Source: Rhizaria sp. SCN 62-66 (Eukaryota; Rhizaria, unplaced). Taken from it: DNA of 64,000 nucleotides. The DNA lies in contig MEDY01000184.1 of NCBI GenBank assembly GCA_001724265.1, positions 1 through 64,000 of the forward strand, in the 5' to 3' direction. Positions 12,901 to 25,177 of this stretch are shown here, piece by piece; within the stretch, counting starts at the first letter, position 1; each line of letters begins with the position of its first letter. The notes below the pieces were generated by a model that was not told where the DNA came from, did not search any database, and saw only the letters and a list, made by a program, of their open reading frames with translations. The translations under genes were made by a program, and so were the position numbers.

Positions 12901-13671
12901 GACCCCGTGCTGGCCTCATACCCGGCGTGGGAGGACGCCGAGGCGTTGGGGATGACGCACCATGCGGGCGGCTGGCAGGATGGCCGCGAGGGCGCGCGCC
13001 CGCGGACCGCGCGCCACCACGGCTGGACTGACGACGCGGACTGGGACGTGGGCATCGTCGACGACGCCGGCTCCGACTCGGCCTCTGAGAGCGACGAGGA
13101 CGGGCCCGGCGGCGGCAGTGCGAGCGACCAGCAGACGCTGCGGCTGCGGCGGCGCGCGCTGGGCAAGGCCAAGGGCGAGACCGTCGTTACCGGCGCTGCG
13201 CACGACACTGGCGACGACATCGACGACAAGGACAGCAAGGACAACGACAAGGAGCCTCTGCTGGGCCGGCCCGACGCGCGGCACCGCCGCACGCGCGCGC
13301 CCACGGCGGCCCAGCGCGCGCGGCGCGCGGGCGAGGGCTTTGCGGCGCAGGGCGTACGGCCGGGCCACGGCGCAGGGCTCTTCTTCAACCGCTACGGGCT
13401 CTTCTCCGAGCCCGCGGGCGACGTGCAGCTGCGCCTTAACGTCGTGTGCGCACTGCCCGCGCCGCCCGCAGCACTGGCCGCCGCCGTGGCCGCCGGCGAG
13501 GACCCGCTCGGCGTGGGGCTCGGCGGCGCCGTGTCGGCCGCTGAGGCAGCGCTGGGGCTCGCCGCCGAGGACGTGCTGCCCGTCGGCACGCTCTTCGGCG
13601 GCGGGGACGTGCTCCGCGGCGAGGACCCGTATGCCGCCGCCTTTAGGCACGCCACCACCAAGTCGCTGTAA
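9927..13671 (+). CDS. MKS1: MKS1, B9-domain ciliary transition-zone protein
   Basis: Two exons: 9927-11123 and 11332-13671 (TAA), 1178 residues. The donor is GTGCGT, the acceptor CTGCAG, phase 0. The B9 domain occupies roughly residues 660-1105. Its landmarks are GYTLLGEIASARGFEQDKLYI, SLPRLIVSVYSVDWMQRH, VGHGFAHLPARPGSHSVTI and STWRPVGTLWEEVRRFFLGG. The last strand (LFFNRYGLFSEPAGDVQLRL) is separated from the rest by an acidic low-complexity insert of about 140 residues. MKS1 works with B9D1, B9D2 and tectonic proteins at the transition zone, so it points to a ciliated or flagellated stage. The N-terminal half is Ala/Gln/Arg-rich and poorly conserved. The protein is about twice the length of animal MKS1. 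Confidence 0.9.
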
Positions 13672-14869
13672 GCGCACCAAGGCAGTCAAGAAAGTGCACA
13701 TCATCTTTACAATAGCAAACAAAGAGAGTTCTTGATTAATGCCAATAACAACAAAACTGAATACAATATGAAATATTTTACGGTGACTCAACATCAAGAT
13801 TGGAATGGATAAAGTGGAAGTTGGGGTTGATCATATGCGTTGAAAAGGGTTATGGAGAAGAGAAATTGATCTATTGGAGGTAGAGAATGTTGGGGACACT
13901 TTGTAGAGCCATATCACTTAGTAGTAATAGTAAATAACCAAAACAGCTGAGTTAATTCGTTTACAAAACACTCATCACTGGCATACTCTGCATCTACGTA
14001 GTGTCAGACAACACTGCGAGAGATTGCATTTGATCCCGTTATTAGGTTAGAAGCGCAACAAGAGGACATACTCGCTTAATTAATATATATAGATATAAAG
14101 TAAGTATGCCATGAAGCAAATAATAATAATAACGTTGACAACCTGAGACAGAGGTAGGATTATGTAGAAACAGGCAGCAAAGAGCGCGCGCGGGAAAGAA
14201 AAAAAAATAAAGAGAAAGAGTATATGAAATGCGGAAATATCAAAAAGCCATATAAAACTGCGTCGTTCGCGGTCACAGTCACAAACCCCCCACATACACA
14301 CGCTTTCTTGGAGTAATATAGAATATTAAGTAACACTAACACTAAAACACAAAAGAAAGCGCAGTGAGCACCGCTCGGGGAGGCAACTAAGGTGGAGGAG
14401 AGACTGGTATATCACGACCAGCGACGAGAAGCGACTAAGTAAGCAACAAAAAAAAGCAGAAACAAACACAGTGTGATTAAGCCGTAGTGGCGTACGCAAC
14501 CTAAATAACTGTACGTACGCACATCCTACTTGGCTATAAGCTAGTGTAAGCAAACAGCGGGAAGTCAACAAAAATCTCACATCTGAGTAACACGATCCAT
14601 TTAAATTATTTTGTCTCACAATAAAACACTATAAATTACACAAGTGTTAAGAATTTAAGTACGGACAAAAAATAATAGATCATGCGTGCTATAATCAATC
14701 AGAAGTTTTCACAGAGAGGATTATTGAGCAACCAACCAAAAGAAACGATCGATCAAACGAGCGGTCAGAACGAAAAACAAAACATGTTGTGTCAAAAAGT
14801 CAGAAGAATGTCAAGTACAACAACAACAACAAACACGCAATGCAACGCCCCAAGCAGACCGTAGAGTGC
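13672..14869. other. Convergent spacer, no gene seen
   Basis: Nearly 1.2 kb of AT-rich DNA between the 3' ends of MKS1 and CNOT1. No reading frame has the codon character of the neighbours. I find no tRNA or element ends. Confidence 0.5.
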
Positions 14870-17800
14870 TTACTGCTGCGCGGTCACGGCCTGGTCCTCG
14901 GGCTGCTGCGCGCCAGCACCAGCCCCGGCGGCGCCAGTGCCCGCGCCGGCGCCGGTGGCGGACTGGACGTGGGCCGAGGGCTCGCAAGAGCGCACCACGG
15001 TCTCGAACAGACGCTCGATCTGCTGCGAGCACGTGGTGAAAGGTTGCTCGCGGAGCTGGTAGCGCGGGTTCTTGAGCAGCTCGACGAAGCACACAATGAG
15101 ACCCCAGGGCACGGGCCGGTGCGCGATGAGGCGCTCGAGCAGCACGCGCGTGATGCACTCGGTGATGCCCGAGTGCCCGCGCTGCAGCGAGATGTAGTAC
15201 ATGCCGTGCATGACGCACGTAAAGAAGAACGTGTGCAGGTTGGGGTACCGCAGCTGGTTGGCGATGAGGTTGATGAGCAGGAAGCGGCCCTCGGCGTCGA
15301 GGCTCTCGATCATGCGCTGGAGCACCTCGACGGCGGTGTTGTCCACAGCCAGCTGCAGCGTCGACACCATCGCCATCCAGGACCCCGGCGAGCGCGCGGC
15401 AACGTGGTCCACCGTGTGCAGCAGCCGCGCCGTGCCCGTACGCGCCAGGAAGAGCACCACAGCAAGCATCAGCGACGAGTTATACGCCGGCTTGCCGCCC
15501 GCGCTGGGGCCGTCGACCTTGGTGCCGTTGGCGGCGGCCGCGGCGAGCTGCTGTCCGTGGGGCGTGCGCAGCGCTGCCAGCACTTCGGCCGGGAACGGCG
15601 CCTTGTAGTCGATGTTGGAGCAGAGCGCGAGGTAGCGGTCCAGAGGCTCGAAGATGGCGCTGCGAGCCGTGGGCGAGCGCAACGAGAGCTGCACGTGGTC
15701 CATCGACGTGGGCGGCAGCACCGTGCACTCGGGCATGGTCGCCAGGTTGAGGTGCGACGAGAAGGGCGGAGGCGCGACGAGAGAGCGCGGCGCGGCCGAG
15801 AGGATAAGGTTGCGCAGCTGCACGCACGTGTCGGGCAGGTCCTTGGGGTCGACGAAGACGTTGGCCGTCTCGGCCAGGTACTCGGGGAAGTCGTTGAAGA
15901 TTACCAGGAAGAGGCGCAGCACGGCCGTGTAGAGCGCGCGCATCGTGTCCGAGAGTCGCGCGGCCTGGAGCGCGGGGTGCATGACGCCCAGCACGTCGAG
16001 CACGAGGCGCGTGAACCACATCCACGTCACCGACGACATCTGGTGGTGCTGCAGCATGCGCGGCAGGAACGCGCGGTGAGACAGCACTTCGACGAAGCCG
16101 AACACGAAGGCGCCGACGCGCGGCGGGCGCAGCAGGCGCAGGCAGTCGGAAAAGACGAGGATGACGTCGAAATTGCCCATGTCGAGCCCGAGCGCGGGCG
16201 CGTTGCCGGGCGCCGAGAGCGCCGTGAGCAGGTACGTGAGGAAGTGCGTGTACGCGCGCGACTGGAAGTGCGTCACGGGCGCCGCGGTGGTGCCCGCGAA
16301 GTGCTCGTAGTAAGCGTAGTTGGCGTCGTCGGCGTCGGAGCGCAGCCGCCACATGACGGCCACGACGGCCTCGCGCAGCAGCCGCACGCGGCCGGCGTGC
16401 AGCGTCGCCACGGTGTCCACACCGCTGCTGGCGCTGCCGCTGCCGGCCTCCGCGCCCTCGGCGGCGGGCTTCGCAGTTCCGTCAGCACCCGCAGCGGTCG
16501 CGCTGGCGCTGGCGCTGGCGTTGGCGGCGAGCGGCGCGGGCATGCCGCGCGCGTCGACAGCGCCGGGCCCGTGCGCGCGCGCGGCGTCGGCGGCCGAGGG
16601 CGCGCCGATGCCCGTGTACAGTGGGTCCGCCTCGGCCACCAGCGCCGACACCAGCGCGGGGTCGGCCTCCTGGATGAGGTAGATTACCATCGCGCCCAGT
16701 GCGTCCACGGGGGCAGACAGACGCGTCACCGCGCCCGCCACCACGGCCGCGCCCAGCGCAGATGCTGGCACCGCAGGCTCGGCGGCGGCGGCAGCGGCGG
16801 CGGCGGCGGCAGCGGCAGCAGCAGCAGCAGCAGCGGCGGCGGCGGCGGCGGCGGCGCCGCTCTTGTCCTTCTTGTCCTTCTTGCCGTGCGAGGCCGAGGC
16901 CGAGGCCGAGGCCGGGACCACCGCGGGGGCCGCGGGGGCGGCGGCGGCGGGGGCGGCGGTGGCCGCAGAGAGGTCGACGCCGCCCGCGGCAACGAGGCCC
17001 AAGCAGCGCGTGACGCAGGCGCGGAAGAAGGCCTGGAGCGCGGCGGGCGACGCCAGCACGCCCTTCTGCTGCAGCTGGGCGAGCCACGCTGCGCGCACCG
17101 CAGCGCCGGGAGTCGTCTGCACATGCGCTGCGACCCAGGCGGGGAAGAGCGCGGCGGCCGCAGCGTCCATGCTCTGGCGCAGTGCGGCCTCGGCCTCGGC
17201 GTCGGCGACCTGGCCGACGATGTTGTTGAGGTCCACGTCCAGCTCGTTGTTGAGCACGCTCAGCGCCGCGTCGTGCGCGTCGATGATGCTCTGCACGCGC
17301 GCCGCGCGGGCCTGCGTCATCGCAGCGGCCGCGGCAGGTAGCCCACCCGCGGATGCGACGCCACCGGGGCCGCCGCGCGCGCCGCCAGCCCCGCCAGCGC
17401 CGCCCGCGTTGGCGGACTCGTTGGCGGCGCGCAGCGCGGCGGCGACGACCTCGGCGTAGACAACGATCTCCTCTGCGTTGACGTCAAAGGCGACGCTCGC
17501 GACGCGCGGGTCGCCCGAGACATCGAGCGAGCGCATGACAAAGACGGCGAGGCGGCGCAGGTAGGCGACCCATTGCAGCGGCGGCGCCGTGGCGTGCGAC
17601 ACGAGGAACTGCACGCCGGGCTGCTGCTGGTGCATGACGCTGACGTGGGCGAGCGCGCGATGCATCTGCGCCTTGATGACGTCCATGGCGGCGATGAGCG
17701 TGTTGAGCGTGAGCGGCAGCTGGTGCTGGAAGTCGCCCACGATCGGCGGCCCGCCCTCGCTGGGCAGCACGCACGCCACGATGGCGTAGAGCGCCAGGTC

Positions 17801-20731
17801 GAGCAGCTCGTCTGACCGCGGCGGGCTCACCGGCGCGAAGCCGACGTTGCCCTCGCCAGCGGCGAAGATGAGGCGCGGCGAGTCGAGCGAGCGCTGCACG
17901 AGCGAGGCGAGGAACTGGTCAACCTGCGCCGTGAGCACCATGCCTTCGCGCATGTAGCGCAGCGCGAACTCGATCACGATCGACACGCGCTCCATCAGCG
18001 CGCGGTCCGACGCCGCGGCCGCGCCCGTGGTGAAGTTGGCTGGATCCAGCAGGCGCTTGCCCAGCTCACGCGGCAGCCGGTCGCGGTAGATGTTCGAGAC
18101 CTGGTTAAGGAGGTAGTTGTACACGTCCATGTGGAGCATCGAGCCCCGCGCCTCGGGCTCGAGCATGCGCGCGACGATGAGCGAGATGAGCACGGGGTAG
18201 TACGGCAGCTCCCACTCGGCGTCCGACGCGCGCAGCAGCGACGGCACGATGTGCAGCGCCATGTAGCGGATCGGCAGCCGGTCGTCCGTCAGCGACTTGA
18301 GCGGCGTGGTGCGGTAATGCGGCTGCGCGACGATGGTCACGTGCAGCGTCTGCACCACCGCGCACAGCGCCGCGAGCGACTGCTGCGTCTGCAGCGGCAG
18401 CTTCGCGGCGCGCGCGCGCAACTCCGGGTCGGGCAGCAGCTGCAGCGGGGAGAACTGCACATACAGCGACGCCGGACGCACGAGCCCGAAGTTGTGGTAC
18501 ACGTCGAGCTGCGCATTGCCGGGCGCGGGCCGCAGCTGCTGCGGCAGCGCCTGCAGCGTCAGCGCGATCTCGGGCGGCACAAACGCGGGGCCAAACTGGT
18601 CGCGGTTGCGCCGGCGCGAAGCGATGAAGGCGTCGCGGAACGAGGTGAAGATCCGGTCAACGAGGCTGGCCTCGACGTGCGAGTAGACGAGCGGCATGCA
18701 GTCGGCGACGTGCAGCGACACGATCGTGTCCATGTAGGGCGCCGCCTCCTGCTTCGCCTCGGGCGTCGCCAGCGGCGTCGTCTCAACGCCCTCGCGGATG
18801 TAGTAGTCGAGCCGGCTGCGCAGGAACGCGGGCGCGTAGATGAACATCGTCGACGACACGAGCTGCTTCGTGAGGTCGTGCAGCGCCTTAGCCGCGCGCG
18901 CGTCGTCGGGCTCGGTCGCAAAGTCGCGCTCAACGAGCGAGCTCATAATCACAGGCAGCCCGCGGCCGTGCTTCTCCATCATCGCGCGGTAGGTGTCGGT
19001 GCCAGCGCGCTCCATGGACCGGTGCAGCGCCTCGGGCGGCACGGGCAGCGAATGAAACAGTCCCATGTACGGGTTCGGCGGCATTGTCGACTGCGGCTCC
19101 AGTGCGCCGTTGTTGACGCCCGCCACGCCCGCAGCCGCGCCACCCTGCTGCTGCTGCTGTTGCTGCTGTTGCTGCTGCTGCTGTTGCTGCTGCTGGGCCG
19201 CGGCGGCCTGCGCAACGGCCTGCGCCGCAGCCTGCTGCGCCGCAGCCTGCGCCGCGGCCGCCTGCGCCGCGGCCTGGGCGGCGGCCTGCTGCGCGGCGGC
19301 GGCAGCGGCCGCCTGCGCGGCGCGGCGGGCGGCGCCGAGCAGCTGCGATGGTTCGGTGGCTTCCATCTTGACGTCAAAGATCTTGAAGATGTTCTCGATC
19401 TCGAAGATGACCTCGCGGCGCGTGCCGGGTTGCGCGTCGAGCTCGGTGCGCAGCTCCTTAAGCAGCGCGAGCAGCCCTGCCACCCAGGGATTCGGCACCT
19501 GGAACACCTCGGACTTGGCGCAGTGCTCAAGCAGCTTTGCCACGGCGGGCAGCACGAAGGCCAGCCGGTTGCGGTCGTACGCGTCGATCACCAGCTCCTT
19601 GACAGCTAGCTTATTCGCGCGCACGGGCCGGTTGCGCGCGAGAGTGAGCTGGCCGAGCCATGACATGACGTTCTTGAGCTGCGAGCGCAGAGTGGCTGGC
19701 GCGCGCTCGAGGTCGGCCTCGAGCATCACGCGCAGCGCGGCGTACGTCTCGTCGAGCACGAAGGCCTCCACCACGGGGCTCCGCATCTCCTCCACCAGCA
19801 CGCCGTAGTTGCGGTGGTGGTTTGCCTCCTTGGCCACGCGCTGGTTCACGAAGTAGTGCGCGAAGTAGTGCCGGTGGCGCGTCCCCAGCAGCGCCACCAT
19901 GTCGGCCGCCTTGGTCTTGACCGTCGCCGTCGTCGTGTCGTTGATCAGCCGCGCGATGCGCTCCATCGTCTGCTGCGGCGGCCGCGGCGCAAGCGACTCG
20001 GCGGCGCGCGCCCAGCGGTCCGGTGAGAGAGAGAGCCCGGTCTGGATGGCCTCGGGCATCGTCAGCGGGGGCGCGTTGAGCACCTCGAGCGCGCGCACCA
20101 AGTCGGGGTTCTTGTTGCGCACGTTGGGGATCGAGGCGACGATGCCGCAGAAGGCGGGCCAGTGCGACAGCCGGTCGCGGAAGGCCTGCAACGTCGACAT
20201 GCCGAACAAGTACATGTTGTCGTCAGTGGAGCGCAGCCCCTCGAGCAGGATGCGCAGCGCGAAGCCAATGGCGAAGGGCGTGATGAGCTCGTCGCCGATC
20301 ATGCGGCCCAGCACGCCCGCCGTCTGCCGCAGCCGCTCCTGCGAATGCGACTTGCGCAGCTCCTCCTTGCGAAGCTCCTCGAACAGCAGGTACACGAACG
20401 TCTCGTACGTCGCGCGCTTCGCCTCGGTGGGCTTGAGCGCGTGGTAGCGCCGCAGGACGGCGAGCACGTCGGTGTGCGAGATCGACTGGTTGTACATGTT
20501 GACGAAGAGCGCGTTGGCCTCGTCCTCGGCGCTGGGATCCGCCGACGCGGGCGGCACGCGCATGCGCGCGAACACCTGCGCAGGCGTCGGAGGCTCGGGC
20601 ACGGCGACCGCGGGCGCGGGCGGCTGCGCGACGCCACCCAGCCCGCCGGCCTGCTGCTGCACCTGCTGCTGCTGCTGGAGCTGCTGCTGCTGCTGCTGCT
20701 GGTTGACGAGGTGCTGGTGCTGCTGCTGTTG

Positions 20732-20784
<53 letters not shown>

Positions 20785-23674
20785 GCTGCATCTTCTGCAG
20801 GTGCTGCATGGCGAGGCGGCCCATCTCGCCGTGGAGCTCCGGCGGCGCGTTGACCAGCGCCGTGAGCAGCCGCGGGTTGATCGGCACCACCATCTCGGCC
20901 ACCTTGCGCACCTGCAGCAGCAGGTCCGCGGGCGACAGTGTCGACGGCAGGTTCGTCGCGGCCTCGGCGGCGCGCGCGAGCTGCGCGGGGTCCACCGAGG
21001 TGAGGACTTGCAGCAGCGTCGTCGCCAGCTCCAGCGTCAGCGGCGCGAAGGGGTACCGTGACGCCGCCGAGACGCCGGGTTCGGAGCCCGCGGCGGCGGC
21101 GGCGGCGGCCGAGGACGCGGCGGCGGCGGCCGCGGCGGGCGACTCGGCGATGACGCGCTGCGCGGCGGGCGACACGTGCGCGAAGGGCGCGAGCATGGTA
21201 CACGAAGGCGGCAGCGGCTTGTTGCTCGCCGTGTGGACCGCGTTGACGCGCAGATACTCAAGCGCCTGGATGAAGAAGTTGAGTCCCGTGGTGCCGTCCT
21301 TAAGGCGCGCGTGGAGCCAGGCGTCGAGCTTGACGAGCTTCTGGCGCGCCGTGAGCAGCGCGACGTCGATGCAGAACGGGTGCGGGTTGCAGTTGAAAAC
21401 GTGGCCGAGGAGATCGCGCACGCAGTCCTGCGTGATCTCGAGCACGCGCAGAGAGAACTTGTGGTCCAGCGTGTAGAGCCGGATGCAGTAGGTGAGGAAG
21501 GAGCGCGGTGCGACCTGCCAGAAGCGGCGCAGAAGCGGCGGCGACGAGGCGGCGAAGTGCGGCAGCGGGAGGAAGTAGGCCAGTCCGGGCAGCTCCATCA
21601 CGTCGTCGAGCACGAACACGCCCGCGGGCGTGAGGTGCGAGCCGTTGCTGGTGGCGTGCGGCAGCGCCGAGATGTCGGGCACGGCGCCCTTGACCTGGAC
21701 CAGCGCCACGAACAGCACCTCGGGGCACGCCGAGAGCGCGGCGTGCAGCACGGCCGGCACGCGCACGGCGCCGCAGCCGCGGAAGGGCAGCAGCGGCAGC
21801 GCGGGCGCCACCACGCCTGCCGTGGGCGACACGGGCGCGGGCGCGCACAACATGCCCGCCGCGGCGGCCGCGGCGGCGGGCGGAGGGCCAGGGTACGCCA
21901 GCTCCCACTCCGTGTCGGCGAGCGACAGCAGCGCCTCGACGACGTCGATCGAGTACCACGCATGGAACAGCGCGCGGTGCGCCGCTGCCGCCGCCGCGCA
22001 CTCGGGCGCCGCGCCCAGGCGCACCTGCGCATCCGCAGTCAGCACGCCGCTGCCGCCGCTGTTGCTGTTGCTGTTGCCCGCGGCGCCCGCGGCCGCGGCG
22101 GCGGCGGCGGCGACGCCGGGGACGGCGAGGGCCTCGGCGGAGGGCGTCCAGAAGGTATCGTCAACGGGCGCGACGACGCGCGCGCCGGGCACAGCGGCGA
22201 AGTCGACGACGGTGGCCGGTGCGGCGACGGCGAAGCGCAGCGCCGAGTACTGGCCGGGCCGGTTCGCCCACACACCCAGCAGGCCCTCGGCCGGGAAGCG
22301 CGGCGCCGCGGGCGCGGCCGGCGCGGGCGCGGCGGCGGAGCCGGCGGCGGCGGCAGAACTGGCGGGCGAGGCGGGCGCGTTGCAGAGTGCCCAGAGGCGG
22401 GTGAGGAGCGCGAAGGCGTGCTCGGTGGGGAGGTAGAACTCGGGCACGTCGAACAGGCGGAACACGGCCGTGTAGTTGAGCTTGTACATGGCCAGCGCGT
22501 CGACCCACAGCGCCAGCAGCCGCTCGCGCTCACGGTACGGCGCGGGCAGCGCGCCGCCGGCGACGCTCCCGGCGGCGGCGGCAGAGCCGGCGGCGGCGGC
22601 AGCGCCCGCGGCAGCCCCGGCGGCGGCACCAGCGGCGGCGGCAGGGCGCGCGCTGTTGGCTGCGGCGGCGGAGGCGGCGGCGGAGGGCGAGAGGCCGAAG
22701 ACGTTGGCGCCCAGCTGGACGCCGGTGGCCATGATCGAGGCGAGCGGAAGCACGAGACGCGTGCCCGGGTCCGCGACCGCGGGGTCTGCGGTGCGCACGA
22801 GCAGCGCAAATAGCACAGCGACGTCGTTCTCCTTGACCGAGCCGCCCATGCGCGCGAGCGTCGAGAGCAGCGCGCGGATCGAGTCTGGCGAGTCAAGGCT
22901 CGAGGGGCCGATGTCGTAGACCAGGTCCGCCAGCCGCGCGGGCCCGCCGTGGCCGTGGGGGCCCGCGTGCGGGATCTGCACGCGCGTCTGTGCCGTGGGG
23001 TCGTACAGCATTGCGGACAGCACGGGCAGCGCGGCCGTGCGGAACGGCTTGCGGTTGCGCTCCGCCTCAGCGCGGGCTTCGAGCGTGAGGTCGTGGATGA
23101 CTTTGTTGATCTCCTGCACGTCCACTTGCGACTCGACGGCGCGCGCAAAGGCCGAGAGCAGGTGGACCTTCTGCGGTGTGAGGAGGTAGAAGGGCGGGCA
23201 CGTGGCGATGAAGTTGGTCAGGTCTCGGATCGTCGGCGCGTCAAAGCGGTACTGCGCGAAGTGGTGCAGGCACGACGGGTGCAGCTTGAGCGCGAGGAAA
23301 GAAAACGACTCGCGCATCCACCGCGGGTCGCGCGTGCGCGGGACGGCCATGAGGATGAGGATCTGGTGTGTGAGGGGCAGGTTGAGGACGCGGGAGAGCG
23401 TGGCGAGGAGGTTGTCGGGCAACACGACGCAGTTCTCGTAGCGGTTGATGATCAGCGTCGCCAGGTCGCGCGTCGGGATCGTGAGACACATTTCCGACAG
23501 CGCCTTGAGCCGCGTCGCGTTGGGATGTGCCGCCAGCGCGGCGGGATCTGTAGGCAGGTCAAACACGTCGATCACGTCGAGGAGCATCCTGACAATGTTC
23601 TGTTGTTGGACGGGATCGTTCGAAGCCACTGGCCCGTTTGGAGGCCCAGCAGCTCCGCGATATCCTGTCGCCAT
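14870..23674 (-). CDS. CNOT1: CNOT1/NOT1, scaffold of the CCR4-NOT deadenylase complex
   Basis: One uninterrupted frame of 2934 residues, ATG at 23674 and TAA at 14870. It scaffolds mRNA deadenylation. Approximate order: N-terminal HEAT-type helices; a Gln-rich linker (residues 960-1010); a TTP-binding-like block (NALFVNMYNQSISHTDVLAV through FGMSTLQAFRDRLSHWPAF, about 1045-1200); the MIF4G-type CAF1-binding domain (ERIARLINDTTTATVKTKA and WLGQLTLARNRPVRANKLAV, about 1228-1431); an Ala/Gln linker (about 1450-1510); a CAF40-binding DUF3819 block (LVERDFATEPDDARAAKALH, about 1560-1700); a long poly-Ala stretch near 2272-2298; and the conserved NOT1 C-terminal domain (FNDFPEYLAETANVFVDPKD) from about 2475. 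Animal CNOT1 is near 2400 residues; the excess here is homopolymer linker. An 8.8 kb intronless frame is notable because smaller neighbours have introns. Confidence 0.95.
16790..16858. repeat. Poly-Ala-coding GCN repeat in CNOT1
   Basis: Run of Ala codons read on the minus strand (GCC/GCG/GCT with synonymous mixing), more than 20 residues, next to an SKKDKKDKSG-like basic linker. The mixed codons suggest selection or age rather than a recent pure-repeat expansion. Confidence 0.8.
19141..19198. repeat. Poly-Gln tract in CNOT1 (second)
   Basis: CAG/CAA run on the minus strand between the CAF1-binding block and the DUF3819 block, preceded by an AQAAAQQAA-type region. Interrupted by CAA. Confidence 0.85.
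20650..20795. repeat. Poly-Gln tract in CNOT1 (first)
   Basis: Long CAG run on the minus strand broken by HQHLVN and single Leu codons, between the N-terminal HEAT region and the TTP-binding-like block. Confidence 0.9.
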
Positions 23675-24390
23675 GCGGAAGCGCTGCAGTGGGCAAAGTG
23701 CAAAAGGACGTGGAATATGTAGAAAAGAGTGTTAGATTTCAAATAGACTTTGTGCGCCGCCACGGCGCCTCTTGGAACGCTCAGGGTCGTTAACCTGATC
23801 CAGACAACACAAAGCACAATCATCTTCCTCAGAGGAGAATCCTCGTCAGCGTATGCTAGGACCCGCGCGAATAGAAATACCAAGCAGCGTAAGACCCTAC
23901 AATTTCATTCTTTCCACTCTCGGCCGCGTCTTCAGCCTCCCACACACTCCACTCGTATCGCCCCTAGGCTCATCACGGGGCGCCAGCCAGCCAGCCACAC
24001 TCTCACTCTCCGTCCGCTCATCTTCGATTGCAAGCCGCCTGGTGACTGGACTGACCGGCCGACCGACCGTGGGCTGGCCACTTGGCCCACCACAAAAAAC
24101 ATTTGGACCACAGAGCTATGGGGGCGAGTGCGAAAGGATTAGCTGACAGGCGTGGTCTCCGTTAATTGGAAATAAAAGTGAATTGAGGTTACTGGTCGTC
24201 ATATTTATACTTAGTGAATTATTTCATTCCGCTCCAATTGCATGTTTTGTGTCACAGGTCGTCCCCCCTTTGTTCGACTTGGGATCTCACTTTCTCTTTA
24301 TCCCTCCTCACCCTGTCTGTGTGTCTGCTCCCTCACAACAACCTTCTCCGCTGATCTATCATGTGTTGCGTTGCTTTGTACCTAATAGTC
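23675..24390. promoter_or_regulatory. Divergent promoter region CNOT1 / RBX1
   Basis: About 700 bp between two divergent starts. CCAGCCAGCCAGCC lies near 23982-23997 and GACCGGCCGACCGACC at about 24053-24068. Similar GGTC/GACC words occur in other divergent spacers of this window. No convincing exon. Confidence 0.5.
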
Positions 24391-25177
24391 ATGTCGTCTG
24401 AAGCGCCGCACGACGAGGCCGACTTCGGCCTGAGTCCTGTCCCGGCTGCTGCTGAGGCGACAGACGCCTCCAAGCAGACAGACTCTGCTTCTGCCTCGAC
24501 GGCTGCAGTTGCTGTTGTGGCTGGTGACGAGGCTCCCGCGAAGCCGCTGTTTGAGATTCAGCAGTGGAACGCTGTTTGTCTCTGGGGCTGGAAGCTCTCT
24601 GCTGAGGTTTGCGCTATTTGTACGTCCCAAGAAATGTCGAGCAACAATTTGGAAGAACTCCTCATCGTTCAGCTCATTTGTTGGTCTACAGCTTCAACAC
24701 AAGTGCAAACCTGAAAGGTATCACGTCATATTTAGCTATCTTTTTTTATATCTTGTACTCATCTCTTTTCACTCTGTTTCTCTGTCATGGTTTGTGACCA
24801 TCTCTTCCTTGTAGGCCGTAACAACCTGATGAGTGCATGCATCGACTGTCAGCTCAGCACCACTCTGTCCAACAAGTACACGTGCACCGTTGCATGGGGC
24901 AAGTGCCAGCACGTGTTCCACCTCCATTGTATCTCCAAGTGGCTCCAGCGCCGCCATGTACGTCCTAGAAATACTGTGGTTCATATCCGTGTGCTCATCA
25001 AACGACACTCTCTTGCTCTGTGTGGATCTTGCCGATGTGTATTGCCTTTATCATTTTGAACTTGATTTCACTCATTTTGAATGTCTCTTTATGTTTTCGC
25101 CTTGTTTTGCGCTGTTTTAGACTTGCCCTATGGACAACCTGCCTTGGGAGAGTTACGCTAGTATGGTTGGCAAGTAA
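24391..25177 (+). CDS. RBX1: RBX1/ROC1 RING-H2 subunit of cullin ubiquitin ligases
   Basis: Three exons: 24391-24619, 24815-24957 and 25121-25177 (TAA), 142 residues. Both donors are GTACGT; acceptors are TTGTAG and TTTTAG. I prefer the ATG at 24391 (MSSEAPHDEADF); an in-frame ATG at 24361 would add a short hydrophobic leader. After a variable acidic/Ala N-terminus the RBX1 signature begins: FEIQQWNAVCLWGWKL, then the RING-H2 ligands in CAICRNNLMSACIDCQ, CTVAWGKCQHVFHLHC and TCPMDN. RBX1 recruits the E2 to cullin-RING ligases. APC11 is the main alternative, but the KPLFEIQQWNAV cullin-binding strand fits RBX1. Splicing is supported because the zinc ligands only assemble across both junctions. 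Confidence 0.95.

Noticed and set aside
14510-14530. GTACGTACGC in a spacer as a possible U1 snRNA 5' end
   Set aside because: No Sm site, stem-loops or downstream U1 body could be recognised.
14789-17341. 850-codon plus-strand ORF antisense to CNOT1, and similar long antisense ORFs over many genes
   Set aside because: They mirror GC-rich minus-strand coding sequence, are Arg/His-rich and have no family motifs; the sense frame has clear CNOT1 domains.
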